Shown: positions 1-14,429, numbered from the stretch's first letter. The stretch is DNA of 64,000 nt from Methylocystis sp. (GCA_022843405.1 JALHNQ010000003.1:57743-121742); one strand, 5' to 3'. The notes: generated from the letters alone by a model not told the origin. Translations and numbers: made by a program.

Positions 1-2
1 TC

Positions 3-746
3 GGCGCGATTTCCTTCGCCGGCTATATCGCCGTAAGGCTGATCGGCTACCGCCGCGGCGTCGCTGTCGCCGGCATGGCGGGAGGGCTCGCGTCATCGAC
101 GGCCGCGACGGCGGCGATGTCCCGGCTGGCCCGCGAACAACCCTCGCAAATGGGCGCTTGCGCGGCGGGCGCGATCTTCGCGAATGCGATCATGGCGCCG
201 CGCGTTCTCGCGGTTGTCGCCGTCATCAACCCGACGCTTGCCTGGCGCCTGGCGGCGCCGGTCATTGCGGCCGGCGTTCTTTTTGCGCTCGCGGGCGTTT
301 TTCTGCTGCGGCGAAGCGCCAGCGAGCGTCCGGGGGAATCGAGCAGCCTCGCCGTCGCCAATCCGCTCGATCTTGTCGCGGTGCTGAAATTCGGCGCGCT
401 GCTCGCGACGGTGATGGTCCTGTCGCGGCTGGCGACTCATTTTGCAGGAAGCGCTGGCGCTTATGCGCTGGCGGTCATTTCCGGCATCGTCGACGTCGAC
501 GCGATTGCGCTCACCATGGCGCGGCTCGGCGCATCCGAGATCGGCCCAGGGGCGGCGGCGGGCGCCGTCCTGCTGGCGCTGCTTTCGAACACCGCGTCAA
601 AGATCGTGATGGGATCAGTGATCGGCGGCGCCGGGATGGGGCGCCGGCTCGCCGCCGCTTCGATTCTCGCCGTCGCCGGCGCCCTCGCGGCGCTGTGGCT
701 GTCGGGCTTCGCCGGCCTTCCGGACTCGCTCACACGGCCGCGGTGA
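3..746 (+). CDS. MgtC/SapB-type membrane protein with DUF4010-like C-terminal region (5' end outside window)
   Basis: Frame is open to the left edge of the window; hydrophobic helices and '...[22 protein letters not shown]...[15 protein letters not shown]' typical of DUF4010. Confidence 0.75.
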   Translation, partial: GAISFAGYIAVRLIGYRRGVAVAGMAGGLASSTAATAAMSRLAREQPSQMGACAAGAIFANAIMAPRVLAVVAVINPTLAWRLAAPVIAAGVLFALAGVFLLRRSASERPGESSSLAVANPLDLVAVLKFGALLATVMVLSRLATHFAGSAGAYALAVISGIVDVDAIALTMARLGASEIGPGAAAGAVLLALLSNTASKIVMGSVIGGAGMGRRLAAASILAVAGALAALWLSGFAGLPDSLTRPR

Positions 747-1050
747 TCCACCGCGACAATTCGCCCTTGGGGGCAGCGCCGACCTTTTGCGCGGCGGCCT
801 TTCCGTCCTTGAAGAGAATGAGCGTCGGAATCGAGCGTATGCCGAGCTTGCTCGCCACGGCGGGGTTTTCGTCGATGTTGAGCTTGACGACTTTGATCTT
901 TCCCTTCATTTCCGCGGCGATTTCTTCGAGCGCCGGGGCGATCATGCGGCAGGGACCGCACCACTCCGCCCAAAAATCGACAACGACCGGCTCGGCGGAT
1001 TTGAGCACCTCCTGTTCGAAAGTCGCGTCGGTGATTTTCTGAGTGCTCAT
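730..1050 (-). CDS. trxA: Thioredoxin
   Basis: 106 aa from the ATG at 1050; WCGPC active site in [14 protein letters not shown]; the 250-aa ORF is an upstream over-extension. Confidence 0.95.
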   Translation of the reverse strand: MSTQKITDATFEQEVLKSAEPVVVDFWAEWCGPCRMIAPALEEIAAEMKGKIKVVKLNIDENPAVASKLGIRSIPTLILFKDGKAAAQKVGAAPKGELSRWITAAV

Positions 1051-1209
1051 GGCCGGCCTTTCATTGGGAGATTTTTTGGGAAGACTTGCGCGGAAAGTAG
1101 GAACCGGGTCATCGCCCGTCAAGGCGAGGGCCTCGGCGTACCGGTTCGGGCCAATGGCGGATGGGCTCCGCCACGTCGAAGTTTCTTTAATATTTAGGTC
1201 GCAAGGCGA

Positions 1210-1480
1210 TAAAAACACAAAGAGCGGGGATGGCGTCTCGCCGCTCCCCGCTCTTTGGCACCCTGTCCTTAACCGAACTGAAACGCCATGCTCCGAAGTC
1301 TTAAGTCGCTCCGATAGCCTGTTCGCGGACTCATGTCCGAGCCTCGGCGAACCACGTACTGTTCGGCGTCCTCCCCGACTTGGACCGTAGCTGGGCCTAA
1401 TTCCTGCGACGCATTCGACGCTTAGGCTCTTACCCAACCAACCTGGCGAGCGAACACTATGACAAAACGAGCAGCCTGTC
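1210..1480 (-). ncRNA. Candidate structured RNA of unassigned family, ending in an intrinsic terminator
   Basis: Non-coding pccB-trxA gap; nested complementary segments (GCCTAA/TTAGGC, GTTCGC..GGACatgaGTCC..GCGAAC, CCGAAC/GTTCGG) followed by a perfect 13-bp hairpin and T-run on the minus strand. Confidence 0.5.
1211..1257 (-). terminator. Rho-independent terminator
   Basis: Minus strand CAAAGAGCGGGGA-N14-TCCCCGCTCTTTG followed by TGTTTTT. Confidence 0.85.
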
Positions 1481-1608
1481 ACTTCAAAAATGATGCAGTT
1501 TGGCGAATTTTGTGATGCGGCGCCGACGTTTTAGGCGACAGTCTCGGCGGCGTCAGATTGACGCAGCGCGGTGCATTGGGGACGGCCGGCGGGCGCCGCT
1601 GCGGCGCG

Positions 1609-3144
1609 TCACAACGGAATATTGTCGTGCTTCTTCCATGGATTTTCGAGTTCCTTGTGACGCAGCAGCGCAAGCGCGCGCCCGATTCGTTTGCGCGTCA
1701 AACGGGGCATGATCACTTCGTCGATGTAGCCGCGCTCGGCAGCGACGAACGGCGACAGGAAGCGGTCTTCATATTCCTTGGTGCGCTGAGCGATCTTCTC
1801 GGGATCGCCGAGGTCGGAGCGGAAAATAATTTCGACCGCGCCCTTCGCGCCCATGACGGCGATCTGCGCCGACGGCCAAGCGTAATTGACGTCGCCGCGA
1901 AGATGTTTCGACGCCATGACGTCATAGGCGCCGCCGAACGCCTTGCGTGTGATGAGGGTCACCTTCGGCACTGTCGCTTCGGCGTAAGCGAACAGCAGTT
2001 TCGCGCCATGCTTGATGAGACCGCCATATTCCTGCGCGGTGCCGGGTAGAAATCCCGGCACGTCGACGAAAGTGACGATCGGAATGTTGAAGCAGTCGCA
2101 AAAACGCACGAAGCGCGCCGCCTTCTTGGAGGCGTCGATGTCGAGCACGCCGGCGAGCACGAGAGGCTGGTTGGCGACGAAGCCGACCGTACGCCCTTCG
2201 ATGCGACCGAAGCCGACCACCATGTTGCGCGCGTGCGCTTCCTGGATTTCGAAGAAGTCGGCCTCGTCGACGACCTTATGGATGAGCTCCTTGACGTCGT
2301 AGGGTTTGTTGGGATTGTCCGGAATGATCGTGTCGAGCGAATCATCGACGCGATCGACTTCGTCGAAAGCCGGCCATTCCGGCGCCTCCTCCTGATTGGA
2401 CGACGGGAGAAAATCAATCAGCCGCCGCATCTGCAGCAGCGCTTCGACGTCATTGTCGTAGGCGCGGTCGGCGATCGAACTCTTGGTTGTATGCACCGAA
2501 GCGCCGCCAAGTTCTTCCGCCGTCACGGTCTCGTTCGTCACGGTCTTCACGACGTCCGGTCCGGTGACGAACATGTAGCTCGTGTCGCGCACCATGAAGA
2601 TGAAATCCGTCATCGCCGGCGAATAGACGTCGCCGCCGGCGCAAGGGCCCATGATCACCGAGATTTGCGGAATGACGCCGGAGGCCAGCACATTGCGCTG
2701 GAAGACTTCGCCATAGCCGCCGAGCGCCGCGACGCCTTCCTGAATGCGCGCGCCGCCAGCGTCGAAGAGGCCGATGATCGGCGCGCGATTCTTGAGCGCC
2801 ATGTCCTGCAGCTTGGTGATTTTTTGCGCGTGAGTCTCCGACAGAGAGCCGCCGAAGACGGTGAAGTCCTTGGCGAAGACGAAGACGGCGCGGCCGTTGA
2901 CGGTGCCCCAGCCGGTGACGACGCCGTCGCCCGAGATTTTCTCGCCCCGATCCATCCCGAAATCGGTGCAGCGATGCGCGACGAACATGTCGAACTCTTC
3001 GAACGATTCGTGATCGAGCAGAAGTTCGATTCGCTCTCGCGCGGTGAGCTTGCCACGAGCATGCTGCGCTTCGATGCGCTTCTGTCCGCCGCCCAGCCGC
3101 GCGGACGCGCGTCGCTGTTCGAGCCCGTCGAGAATATGTTTCAT
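1609..3144 (-). CDS. pccB: Acyl-CoA (propionyl-CoA) carboxylase beta chain
   Basis: Carboxyltransferase family sequence [44 protein letters not shown]...; ATG at 3144. Confidence 0.9.
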   Translation of the reverse strand: MKHILDGLEQRRASARLGGGQKRIEAQHARGKLTARERIELLLDHESFEEFDMFVAHRCTDFGMDRGEKISGDGVVTGWGTVNGRAVFVFAKDFTVFGGSLSETHAQKITKLQDMALKNRAPIIGLFDAGGARIQEGVAALGGYGEVFQRNVLASGVIPQISVIMGPCAGGDVYSPAMTDFIFMVRDTSYMFVTGPDVVKTVTNETVTAEELGGASVHTTKSSIADRAYDNDVEALLQMRRLIDFLPSSNQEEAPEWPAFDEVDRVDDSLDTIIPDNPNKPYDVKELIHKVVDEADFFEIQEAHARNMVVGFGRIEGRTVGFVANQPLVLAGVLDIDASKKAARFVRFCDCFNIPIVTFVDVPGFLPGTAQEYGGLIKHGAKLLFAYAEATVPKVTLITRKAFGGAYDVMASKHLRGDVNYAWPSAQIAVMGAKGAVEIIFRSDLGDPEKIAQRTKEYEDRFLSPFVAAERGYIDEVIMPRLTRKRIGRALALLRHKELENPWKKHDNIPL

Positions 3145-3184
3145 GTCTTGGCCTGTTGCTGATGATGACTGATGTCGAGCGCGG

Positions 3185-3847
3185 CTAGAGACTGCGCGAG
3201 CCAAGCCGCCAGCGCGCGATGTCGGCGCCGGTCAACATGTAAAGCCTGTCGGGCGACGTCCGCTCGGCGAGCTTCACGAGTTCGGTGCTGATGCCCATCA
3301 TCGCCGCATAGCGCGAGAGCGTCTGGAGCATGCCGCCATCGTCCAAATTGCGTTCGCGAACGAATCCGCCCTCGGCGATGTCGAAATTCGTCGAATAATT
3401 GAACATGCGGTGCACGCCGACGCTGCTTTGCGCCGGGATGACGCGCTTCCTGCCGCCCATCAGCGCGTAGACGCAGGCCGAATAGCAGCGGCCCGAAACA
3501 AGCGCCATCGTGCGCGATTGATCTGATGCGGGACGGGCGACGATCACGGCCATGCCGAGCTTGCGGAGGGCTTGGCCGAATTCCATCGAGGCGACGACCT
3601 TGCCGCCGGGCGAGTCGAGCAGCACAATTCCGCGCACATTGCCCCCGCGGGCGTTTTCGCGCACGAAGGCGAGAAAGGCGTCGGGCGTCGCTTCGCCGAT
3701 TTCGCCTTGCGCCGCGATCACCTGCGGGCAACTGGCGCCGCAGCCGCCCGAATTCAGGCCGACGACGCGAAAGCTCATTTCCTCGGCGCGCGCGGATGAG
3801 GCGGCGGCGACGCACAGAGCGAGCAGGACGGTTTTGATCAGTTTCAT
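3185..3847 (-). CDS. Secreted ClpP/crotonase-fold-like periplasmic protein
   Basis: N-terminal signal [21 protein letters not shown]; '[27 protein letters not shown]...[15 protein letters not shown]' resembles ClpP-like serine protease folds. Confidence 0.65.
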   Translation of the reverse strand: MKLIKTVLLALCVAAASSARAEEMSFRVVGLNSGGCGASCPQVIAAQGEIGEATPDAFLAFVRENARGGNVRGIVLLDSPGGKVVASMEFGQALRKLGMAVIVARPASDQSRTMALVSGRCYSACVYALMGGRKRVIPAQSSVGVHRMFNYSTNFDIAEGGFVRERNLDDGGMLQTLSRYAAMMGISTELVKLAERTSPDRLYMLTGADIARWRLGSRSL

Positions 3848-3894
3848 CCAGGCGGCCTTCTTTGGTCCGAGCAGCCTAAAGCGAATTCCGGCGC

Positions 3895-3970
3895 TGGTGG
3901 GCGGTGACGGTCTCGAACCGCCGACCCTCTCGGTGTAAACGAGATGCTCTACCAACTGAGCTAACCGCCC
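3895..3970 (-). tRNA. tRNA-Val(UAC)
   Basis: Minus strand GGGCGGTTAGCTCAGTTGGTAGAGCATCTCGTTTACACCGAGAGGGTCGGCGGTTCGAGACCGTCACCGCCCACCA; 7-bp acceptor stem, anticodon TAC, encoded CCA. Confidence 0.95.
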
Positions 3971-4120
3971 CTAACAACGCGACATGCGGCCTGCGCGGTT
4001 TTAAGGGCGGGGTCGGCGCGAAGCAAGCCGGATCAAAAACGACGGCCGCCGGGATGCCGACGGCCATCGTGCGAAGTTCTGGAAAAACGCCTGCGACGCC
4101 AGCGTCTCCCGGCGCCGGAG

Positions 4121-4402
4121 CTATTTGGCTTTATTGAGCGAGGCTTTCAGCGTCGCGCCAGGCTTGAAACGGGCGCTCTTCGACGCTGGAATCTTGATCT
4201 CTTCGCCGGTCGCCGGATTGCGGCCCTTGCCGGCCGCGCGCTTCTTGACCGAAAAGGTGCCGAAGCCGACGAGGCGGACGTCGTCGCCCTTCTTGAGGGC
4301 CTTGGTGATGCCGTCGATGACGGCGTCGATGGCGGCGGCCGCCGCCGCTTTCGAGCTGTCCGTCTCGTTCGCGACGTGCTCGACGAGTTCCAGTTTGTTC
4401 AT
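4121..4402 (-). CDS. hupB: DNA-binding protein HU
   Basis: 93 aa MNKLELVEHVANETDSSKAAAAAAIDAVIDGI...GFGTFSVKKRAAGKGRNPATGEEIKIPASKSARFKPG. Confidence 0.95.
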   Translation of the reverse strand: MNKLELVEHVANETDSSKAAAAAAIDAVIDGITKALKKGDDVRLVGFGTFSVKKRAAGKGRNPATGEEIKIPASKSARFKPGATLKASLNKAK

Positions 4403-4652
4403 GGCTTTTGTCCTTCCGTTTCGCTGCGAGGCGCCCGGCGTAGAATGCGTGACCTCGAATCGGCGTTGCGCAGCGATGGCGAGTGTTGGTCGCGAATCGC
4501 AGGAAATGCAAGGGATACCGGCCGCCAAAGGCGCAGAATCGCTGGATTCCCGGGGGAAACGACCGCCGCGCCGCGAAAAATTGATGCGTTCCGTGGGTTG
4601 CGGCCCACGCATCGGGGCTTAGAACGAGTATAATTCCGCCAGGGCTAGAACG

Positions 4653-4682
4653 AAAAGAGCCCCGCCGGAAGGCAGGGCTCTC
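4653..4682 (-). terminator. Rho-independent terminator downstream of lon
   Basis: Minus strand AGAGCCcTGCCttccGGCGGGGCTCT followed by TTTT, just 3' of the lon stop codon. Confidence 0.75.
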
Positions 4683-4731
4683 AAACCATTCGCCGGACGT
4701 CAGGCTGCATTCAGGCGGAACGCGCCGCGCG

Positions 4732-7161
4732 CTAATGCGCGCGCACGCCCGACCCGTCGTCATCGCTGATGGCGGCGTTGTGCTTGGCGATGGCGGCGGC
4801 GTCTTCCCGCCATTCGATCGGCGTCGGCTGGGAGACGAGCGCGTGTCGCAGCACCTCGTCCATGCGCGCAACCGGGACGATCTCCAGGCCGTTCTTCACC
4901 GCGTCGGGGATTTCCGCCAGATCCTTGGCGTTCTCCTCGGGGATCAGCACCTTCTTCAAGCCGCCGCGCAAGGCCGCCAGCAGCTTTTCCTTCAAGCCGC
5001 CGATCGGCAGCACCCGGCCGCGCAAAGTGATCTCGCCGGTCATGGCGATGTCGCGCTTGACGGGAATGCCGGTGATGATCGAGACGATGGCGGTCGCCAT
5101 CGCCACGCCCGCCGACGGCCCATCCTTGGGCGTCGCGCCTTCCGGCACGTGCACATGGAAGTCGCGGCGATCGAAGATCGGCGGTTCGACGCCAAAGTCG
5201 ACGGCGCGCGAGCGCACATAGGACGCCGCCGCTGAAATCGACTCTTTCATCACGTCGCGCAGATTGCCGGTGACCGTCATCTTGCCCTTGCCGGGCATCA
5301 TGACACCTTCGATCGTCAGCAATTCGCCGCCGACCTCGGTCCAGGCAAGTCCCGTCACGACGCCGACCTGATCTTCGAGTTCGGCCTCGCCATAGCGGAA
5401 TTTCGGCACGCCGAGATAATCCGAGAGATTCTCGTTGGTGACGACGATCTTCTCCTTCTTCTTGAGGAGAATTTCCTTCACCGCCTTGCGCGCCAGATTG
5501 GAGATTTCGCGCTCCAGATTGCGCACGCCCGCTTCGCGCGTGTAGCGGCGGATGAGCGTGAGCAGCCCGTCGTCGTCGATCATCCATTCTTCAGGCGCAA
5601 GGCCATGCTTATGCACCGCGTTGGGGATGAGGTGCCTGCGCGCGATCTCGGCCTTCTCGCTTTCCGTGTAGCCGGCGATGCGGATGATTTCCATACGATC
5701 CATCAGCGGCGGCGGAATGTTGAGCGTATTCGCCGTCGTGACGAACATCACGTTCGAAAGGTCGTAGTCGACCTCGAGGTAATGGTCGTTGAACGTGGCG
5801 TTCTGCTCAGGGTCCAACACTTCGAGCAGGGCCGATGACGGATCGCCGCGGAAGTCCATGCCCATCTTGTCGATCTCGTCGAGCAGGAAGAGCGGATTGG
5901 ACGTCTTCGCCTTGCGCATCGACTGGATGATCTTGCCGGGCATCGAGCCGATATAGGTGCGCCGATGTCCGCGGATTTCCGCTTCGTCGCGCACGCCGCC
6001 AAGCGACATGCGCACGAATTCGCGGCCCGTGGCCTTGGCGATCGACTTGCCAAGCGAGGTCTTGCCGACGCCGGGCGGGCCGACGAGGCAGAGGATCGGG
6101 CCGGTCAGCTTGTTGGCGCGACTCTGCACGGCGAGATATTCAAGGATACGCTCCTTGACCTTCTCGAGGCCGAAATGCTCGGCGTCGAGCACGGCCTCCG
6201 CCTGCCCGAGATCACGCTTCACCTTGGAGCGCTTGCCCCATGGGATCGACAGGATCCAGTCGAGATAGTTGCGCACGACGGTGGCTTCGGCGGACATCGG
6301 CGACATCTGCCGCAGCTTTTTGAACTCGGCGAAGGCCTTGTCGCGGGCCTCCTTGGAGAGCTTGGTGTTCTTGATGCGCTCCTCGAGCTCGGCGAGGTCG
6401 TCCTTGCCTTCCTCGTCGCCGAGCTCCTTCTGGATCGCCTTCATCTGCTCGTTGAGGTAATATTCGCGCTGCGTCTTCTCCATCTGGCGCTTGACGCGCG
6501 TGCGAATGCGCTTCTCGACCTGCAGGACAGAGATTTCGCTCTCCATCAGCGACAGGCATTTTTCGAGGCGGCGCGCGACGCTCATTGTCTCAAGCACGTC
6601 CTGCTTCTCGGCGATCTTGACCGAAAGGTGAGACGCCACGGTGTCGGCGAGTTTCGAAAAGTCGTCGATCTGCGTGACCGCGCCGACGACCTCGGACGAG
6701 ACCCGCTTGTTGAGTTTCACATAGCTTTCGAATTCGGCGATCACCGAGCGGCCGAGCGCTTCGACTTCGACCGGAGAGCCGAGATCATCGGCGAGAACTT
6801 CGGCGTCCGCCTCATAATAGTCGTCGGCGCGCGTGTAGGTGCGCACGCTGGCGCGCGCCACGCCCTCGACCAGCACTTTCACCGTGCCGTCAGGCAGCTT
6901 CAGAAGCTGCAATACCGAAGCGAGCGTCCCGATCGAATAGATGGCGTCCGTCGCGGGATCGTCGTCGCCCGCGTTCTTCTGGGTCGCTAGCAGAATAAGC
7001 CTGTCGGATTTCGTCACCTCCTCAAGCGCGCGGATGGATTTTTCGCGGGCGACGAAAAGTGGGACGATCATGTGCGGAAAGACGACAATGTCGCGTAGCG
7101 GCAGCACCGGATAGCTCTCGACCGCTCCGGGCGTGACGGCGTCTCGCTTTTCGTTCGACAT
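4732..7161 (-). CDS. lon: Endopeptidase La (Lon protease)
   Basis: 809 aa; Walker [16 protein letters not shown]; Ser/Lys dyad region [17 protein letters not shown]. Confidence 0.97.
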   Translation of the reverse strand: MSNEKRDAVTPGAVESYPVLPLRDIVVFPHMIVPLFVAREKSIRALEEVTKSDRLILLATQKNAGDDDPATDAIYSIGTLASVLQLLKLPDGTVKVLVEGVARASVRTYTRADDYYEADAEVLADDLGSPVEVEALGRSVIAEFESYVKLNKRVSSEVVGAVTQIDDFSKLADTVASHLSVKIAEKQDVLETMSVARRLEKCLSLMESEISVLQVEKRIRTRVKRQMEKTQREYYLNEQMKAIQKELGDEEGKDDLAELEERIKNTKLSKEARDKAFAEFKKLRQMSPMSAEATVVRNYLDWILSIPWGKRSKVKRDLGQAEAVLDAEHFGLEKVKERILEYLAVQSRANKLTGPILCLVGPPGVGKTSLGKSIAKATGREFVRMSLGGVRDEAEIRGHRRTYIGSMPGKIIQSMRKAKTSNPLFLLDEIDKMGMDFRGDPSSALLEVLDPEQNATFNDHYLEVDYDLSNVMFVTTANTLNIPPPLMDRMEIIRIAGYTESEKAEIARRHLIPNAVHKHGLAPEEWMIDDDGLLTLIRRYTREAGVRNLEREISNLARKAVKEILLKKKEKIVVTNENLSDYLGVPKFRYGEAELEDQVGVVTGLAWTEVGGELLTIEGVMMPGKGKMTVTGNLRDVMKESISAAASYVRSRAVDFGVEPPIFDRRDFHVHVPEGATPKDGPSAGVAMATAIVSIITGIPVKRDIAMTGEITLRGRVLPIGGLKEKLLAALRGGLKKVLIPEENAKDLAEIPDAVKNGLEIVPVARMDEVLRHALVSQPTPIEWREDAAAIAKHNAAISDDDGSGVRAH

Positions 7162-7391
7162 TTTCTTGTCCTGTCCTTGACCACGCCCCGCTCAGGCGGC
7201 GACGCGAGACCGAGGGCGATTTGGGTTTAAGGCCGCGATACGGTCGCCCGCCGATGTCGCGCCACAATAGAGCCGCCCGCGATCGCGCCAGACGGCCCCG
7301 CTAAGGCAAATGGTGTACGCAAACAATTGATTCAAGGCGCTGCGGCGCCCAAGCACAATCCCGGGAGCGGCGCTCCCTTTATCGCGGCGCG

Positions 7392-8657
7392 TCAGGCGCT
7401 TGCGCCGCTCTTTTCGCTGCGTTCGGCGTAAATGTAGAGAGGCCTGGCTTTGCCCTCAACCACTTCCGGCCCGATCACAACCTGTTCAACGCCCTCCAAG
7501 CCCGGCAGATCGAACATTGTGTCTAGCAAGATTCCTTCCATGATCGAGCGCAGGCCGCGCGCGCCGGTGTGGCGTTCGATCGCCTTGCGGGCGACGGACG
7601 ACAGCGCGTCGTCCTGGAAGGTGAGTTCGACGTTTTCCATCTCGAAGAGCCGCTGATACTGCTTAACCAGCGCATTTTTGGGCTCGGTGAGAATCCGTTT
7701 CAGCGCCTCTTCGTCGAGATCTTCAAGCGTCGCGATGACCGGAAGGCGGCCGACGAATTCAGGAATGAGTCCAAACTTCAGCAGGTCCTCGGGCTGCACC
7801 TGCCTGAAAATGTCGCCGGTGCGTCGTTCATCGGGCGCCTGCACGGTCGCCCCGAAGCCGATCGACGTGTTGCGGCCGCGGGCGGAAATGATCTTTTCGA
7901 GCCCCGCGAAAGCGCCGCCGCAGATGAAGAGGATGTTCGTCGTGTCGACCTGCAGGAACTCTTGCTGGGGATGCTTGCGTCCGCCCTGCGGCGGCACGGA
8001 GGCGATGGTGCCCTCCATGATTTTCAGGAGCGCCTGCTGCACGCCTTCGCCCGAGACGTCGCGCGTGATCGAGGGGTTGTCGGACTTACGCGAAATCTTG
8101 TCGATTTCGTCTACATAGACGATGCCGCGCTGGGCGCGTTCGACGTTATAGTCCGACGCCTGCAAAAGCTTGAGGATGATATTTTCGACGTCCTCGCCGA
8201 CATAGCCCGCCTCGGTCAGGGTGGTGGCGTCGGCCATGGTGAAGGGCACGTCGAGAATGCGGGCCAGGGTCTGCGCCAGCATGGTCTTGCCCACGCCGGT
8301 TGGACCGACCAGCAGAATATTGGACTTTGCGAGCTCCACGTCGCCGTGCTTCGTCGCGTGGTTGAGGCGCTTGTAATGGTTGTGGACCGCGACCGAGAGA
8401 ACGCGCTTGGCCTGGGACTGGCCGATCACATAGTCGTCCAGCACCTTACAAATCTCTCGCGGGGTCGGAATGCCGTCGCGCTGCTTGACGAGCGAGGATT
8501 TGTTCTCCTCGCGAATGATGTCCATGCAGAGTTCGACGCATTCGTCGCAGATGAACACCGTCGGGCCGGCGATAAGCTTACGCACCTCATGCTGGCTCTT
8601 GCCGCAGAAGGAGCAGTAAAGCGTGTTCTTGGAATCGCCGCCGCCGACCTTGCTCAT
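7392..8657 (-). CDS. clpX: ATP-dependent Clp protease ATP-binding subunit ClpX
   Basis: 421 aa; N-terminal zinc finger [34 protein letters not shown]. Confidence 0.97.
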   Translation of the reverse strand: MSKVGGGDSKNTLYCSFCGKSQHEVRKLIAGPTVFICDECVELCMDIIREENKSSLVKQRDGIPTPREICKVLDDYVIGQSQAKRVLSVAVHNHYKRLNHATKHGDVELAKSNILLVGPTGVGKTMLAQTLARILDVPFTMADATTLTEAGYVGEDVENIILKLLQASDYNVERAQRGIVYVDEIDKISRKSDNPSITRDVSGEGVQQALLKIMEGTIASVPPQGGRKHPQQEFLQVDTTNILFICGGAFAGLEKIISARGRNTSIGFGATVQAPDERRTGDIFRQVQPEDLLKFGLIPEFVGRLPVIATLEDLDEEALKRILTEPKNALVKQYQRLFEMENVELTFQDDALSSVARKAIERHTGARGLRSIMEGILLDTMFDLPGLEGVEQVVIGPEVVEGKARPLYIYAERSEKSGASA

Positions 8658-8907
8658 CTTATTCTCCTATCGGGCCGGCCTGCCGGGCGAATCGACCCGA
8701 ACACTTGTGATACCGGCGCCCAACTAACAAAAGGTGGAAGCGGTTGGCGTTCCCGCTCCTCATCCGTTCCCGCTCCTCATCCACCGTTTCGGTCGTTAGC
8801 GACGAACACCCGAGAACCATGACTGGTTAGTGTATTTTAGACGACGGTCAAATTGCAACCTTCGCCGGAAATTCCGTTAAAGCAAGATTGGCGCCCGGGC
8901 GGCCGGC

Positions 8908-10128
8908 TCAGGCGGTGAGGATTTTGGGCACCCGGTTGAGCCGCAATCGATAGGCGTCGGGCATGCCGCTGCCGAGCAGCGGGCGCAGATAGAGCCGGAA
9001 GGCGTCGGTCACGTCCGTGCCACAGGGGCTAATGTATTCGTCGGGCATGACTTTTGTCTTCGCCGCGATCTCTTCGAGCGGCGTCAGTTGATAGTCGACC
9101 GAGTAAAAGCCGGTCCGGTGGATCGTCACCGAGCCGTCGCGATCGCCCCAGATGGCGTATTGCACCGCCTTCTCGCCGACTTCGCGGGCCTCGCGCTGGT
9201 CGACGTCGGAGACGCAGCCGACGAAGCTCCGCTGCACATAGCCGAAAGTGTCGGCGCGCACCCGCTTGAATCCCAGCCGGTCCTTGACGAGCCGAGTGAG
9301 TTCGTCGGCGAGCGCGCCGCCGCCGAGATGGACATTGCCGTGATCGTCCCGCTCAACGGTCTTGGCGAGCTTTTCGGCGATCGGCGTATGGTTCTCGTCG
9401 CAGACGCCCTCGGAAACCGCGACCACGCAGCGGCCGTATTTCGCCATCGTCGCCTTCACGTCGGCCAGGAACTTATCGACGATAAAGGCGCGCTCTGGAA
9501 TGTAGATGAGATGCGGGCCGTCGTCGGGGAACTTTTTGCCAAGCGCGGAGGCGGCGGTCAGAAATCCGGCGTGGCGACCCATGACGATGGCGATATAGAC
9601 GCCGGGCAGGGCCCAATTGTCGAGATTGGCGCCGGCGAAGGCCTGCGCCACCCAGCGCGCCGCCGAGGGAAAGCCGGGCGTGTGGTCGTTGACCACCAGG
9701 TCATTGTCGATGGTTTTGGGAATGTGAATGGTCCGCAGCGGATAGCCGGCGCTTTGGGCCTCCTGCGAGACGATGCGCACCGTGTCCGACGAATCATTGC
9801 CGCCGATATAGAAAAAACAGCCGACTCCATGCGCGCGCAGGACGCGAAAGATTTCCTGGCAATATTTGAGGTCCGGCTTGTCGCGGGTCGAGCCGAGCGC
9901 CGAAGACGGGGTGCAGGCGACGAGTTCGAGATTGTGGGTCGTCTCCTGGGTGAGGTCGACGAAATCCTCATTGACGATGCCGCGCACCCCGTGGAACGCG
10001 CCATAGACCCGCTCGACCTCGCGGAATTTGCGCGACTCGAGCACGGCGCCGACGAGCGACTGGTTGATGACGGCGGTGGGGCCGCCGCCTTGGGCGACGA
10101 GAACTTTGGAATAATCAATGGCGGTCAC
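8908..10128 (-). CDS. pfp: Pyrophosphate-dependent 6-phosphofructokinase
   Basis: 406 aa; QGGGPTAVINQSL, GGNDSSDT, PKTIDND motifs of PPi-PFK. Confidence 0.85.
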   Translation of the reverse strand: MTAIDYSKVLVAQGGGPTAVINQSLVGAVLESRKFREVERVYGAFHGVRGIVNEDFVDLTQETTHNLELVACTPSSALGSTRDKPDLKYCQEIFRVLRAHGVGCFFYIGGNDSSDTVRIVSQEAQSAGYPLRTIHIPKTIDNDLVVNDHTPGFPSAARWVAQAFAGANLDNWALPGVYIAIVMGRHAGFLTAASALGKKFPDDGPHLIYIPERAFIVDKFLADVKATMAKYGRCVVAVSEGVCDENHTPIAEKLAKTVERDDHGNVHLGGGALADELTRLVKDRLGFKRVRADTFGYVQRSFVGCVSDVDQREAREVGEKAVQYAIWGDRDGSVTIHRTGFYSVDYQLTPLEEIAAKTKVMPDEYISPCGTDVTDAFRLYLRPLLGSGMPDAYRLRLNRVPKILTA

Positions 10129-10239
10129 GACAAGCTCCCGGGAACCTGCGGCGCTTTCCCACGATCGCAGGACGGCGGCGCTTCACTCGCGCCGCGCTTA
10201 TATTCTCGGGCGCGAGGCGGTTCAAATCGGATCGGACGA

Positions 10240-10665
10240 CTATTTCGAAGACTCGCTTGAGCATACTTTGGCGAAGAGTCCGTCGTAATAGGACGGCACC
10301 GGCGACCAGCCTTCCTTCGGCGGGTATGGCTTGGTGATCTTGCCTTCGCCCATCCGGCCCTCGCGCCAAGCGCCGCCCTCGGATCTGTATTTCCGATTGA
10401 CGCAATCGAACGAGACTTTCTCGATTTCCGACAGGCCCTTTTCGGCAAGGCCGAAGGCGGCGGCCTTTGGCGAGTCGGGGTCGTAATCGGTGAGCGCGTC
10501 GACCGTGACGATTCCGTCGGACGACGTGCGGCGGGAGCCAGCGTCCAGGTAAACGGTCGAAAAATCGTCCTTGGAGACCGGCGTCCAGTCGACGCGGGCC
10601 GAGGCGGAAGAAACCAGCGACGACATCAGAGCCGAGACGCCGATCTTCCACATGGCCGTCCTCAT
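10240..10665 (-). CDS. Small secreted protein, surface-adhesin-like
   Basis: Signal-like N-terminus MRTAMWKIGVSALMSSLVSSASA then DWTPVSKDDFSTVYLDAGS... Confidence 0.55.
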   Translation of the reverse strand: MRTAMWKIGVSALMSSLVSSASARVDWTPVSKDDFSTVYLDAGSRRTSSDGIVTVDALTDYDPDSPKAAAFGLAEKGLSEIEKVSFDCVNRKYRSEGGAWREGRMGEGKITKPYPPKEGWSPVPSYYDGLFAKVCSSESSK

Positions 10666-10672
10666 CTTCGGC

Positions 10673-13501
<2,829 letters not shown>

Positions 13502-13750
13502 TCTTGCGAACCTTTCTCCCGCACAGCGTCTGCCGCCTCGGCGCGCCGGGGGACGGCGGCCGGCGGAGCGTCGCATAATGCATGAATAACATACGCCTGC
13601 GACATCGCCCCAGTGGCGGCGGGGCGCCGAGACCGACGCGGCGATTCCGCCGGAGAGATAAGAGCCGCCGGAAACCTTGTCAATGTAAGGGAATTTGAGA
13701 CGCGGCCGCGTCGTTCGGCGCGCGGCGACAATTCCGATGTTGGTTGCGTC

Positions 13751-13770
13751 TTACGATATTTTACGATATT
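13751..13770 (+). promoter_or_regulatory. Tandem 10-bp direct repeat upstream of toxin-antitoxin operon (possible operator)
   Basis: TTACGATATT TTACGATATT perfectly repeated about 10 bp upstream of the toxin GTG. Confidence 0.45.
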
Positions 13771-13780
13771 TTGTTCGGGC

Positions 13781-14032
13781 GTGAAGACGATTGTTCTGAC
13801 GGCGGCCGCTGCGAAAGACCTTGACGCTTTGCCGGCGGCGGGCCGCGAGCAGGTCGTCGAGGCGCTTGCGCGCTTCGCCGTCGATGGTCAAGGCGACGTT
13901 AAGCGCTTGACCGGACGCGATGGCTATCGGCTGCGTGTCGGCGCCTATCGGGTGCTGTTCACGCAGGACATGACGACGATTTTGGCCGTCTATATCGGGC
14001 GCCGACAAACGGCGACCTATTCGAGGATATGA
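13781..14032 (+). CDS. RelE/ParE-family toxin
   Basis: 83 aa VKTIVLTAAAAKDLDALPAAGREQVVEAL...VKRLTGRDGYRLRVGAYRVLFTQDMTTILAVYIGRR. Confidence 0.85.
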   Translation: MKTIVLTAAAAKDLDALPAAGREQVVEALARFAVDGQGDVKRLTGRDGYRLRVGAYRVLFTQDMTTILAVYIGRRQTATYSRI

Positions 14033-14033
14033 G

Positions 14034-14429
14034 ATGGGCAAGGTTCAGATCATTCGCACGCCGAGCGGCGAAGAACTCGTCGTTCTGCCCAGGGCGGATT
14101 ACGACGCGCTCCTCGCGGGCGCGCAGGCGATCGGCGCCGATGATGAAGACGCCGTCGATATCGCCGTTTTCGACGAGCGGATGGCGGAACTCCGCTCGAA
14201 TCGCGACGCCGCCCTTCCGGCCGAAGTCGGCCAAGCGATGCTGCGCGGCGCCACTCTCGTTCAGGCGCTGCGCAAGTGGCGTGGCGTCAAGCAGCAGGAC
14301 CTCGCCGCGAAGGCGGAACTCGCCCAAGGCTATCTTAGCGATATCGAACGCGGACGCGGTCATGGTTCACGCGAGGCGCGCGAGAAAATTGCGCGCGCGC
14401 TCGACGTGCCGCGAGAGTGGCTGGTTTAA
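14034..14429 (+). CDS. XRE-family HTH antitoxin
   Basis: Starts 2 nt after the toxin stop; HTH region QALRKWRGVKQQDLAAKAELAQGYLSDIERGRGHGSREAREKIARALDVP. Confidence 0.85.
   Translation: MGKVQIIRTPSGEELVVLPRADYDALLAGAQAIGADDEDAVDIAVFDERMAELRSNRDAALPAEVGQAMLRGATLVQALRKWRGVKQQDLAAKAELAQGYLSDIERGRGHGSREAREKIARALDVPREWLV

Noticed and set aside
1051-1482. N-terminal extension of trxA in the ORF track
   Set aside because: It runs through the terminator and structured RNA candidate; thioredoxin starts at 1050
5965-6990. 341-aa plus-strand ORF opposite lon
   Set aside because: Shadow ORF of a conserved housekeeping gene; low-complexity composition
7569-8822. 417-aa plus-strand ORF opposite clpX
   Set aside because: Shadow ORF; clpX motifs are clear on the other strand
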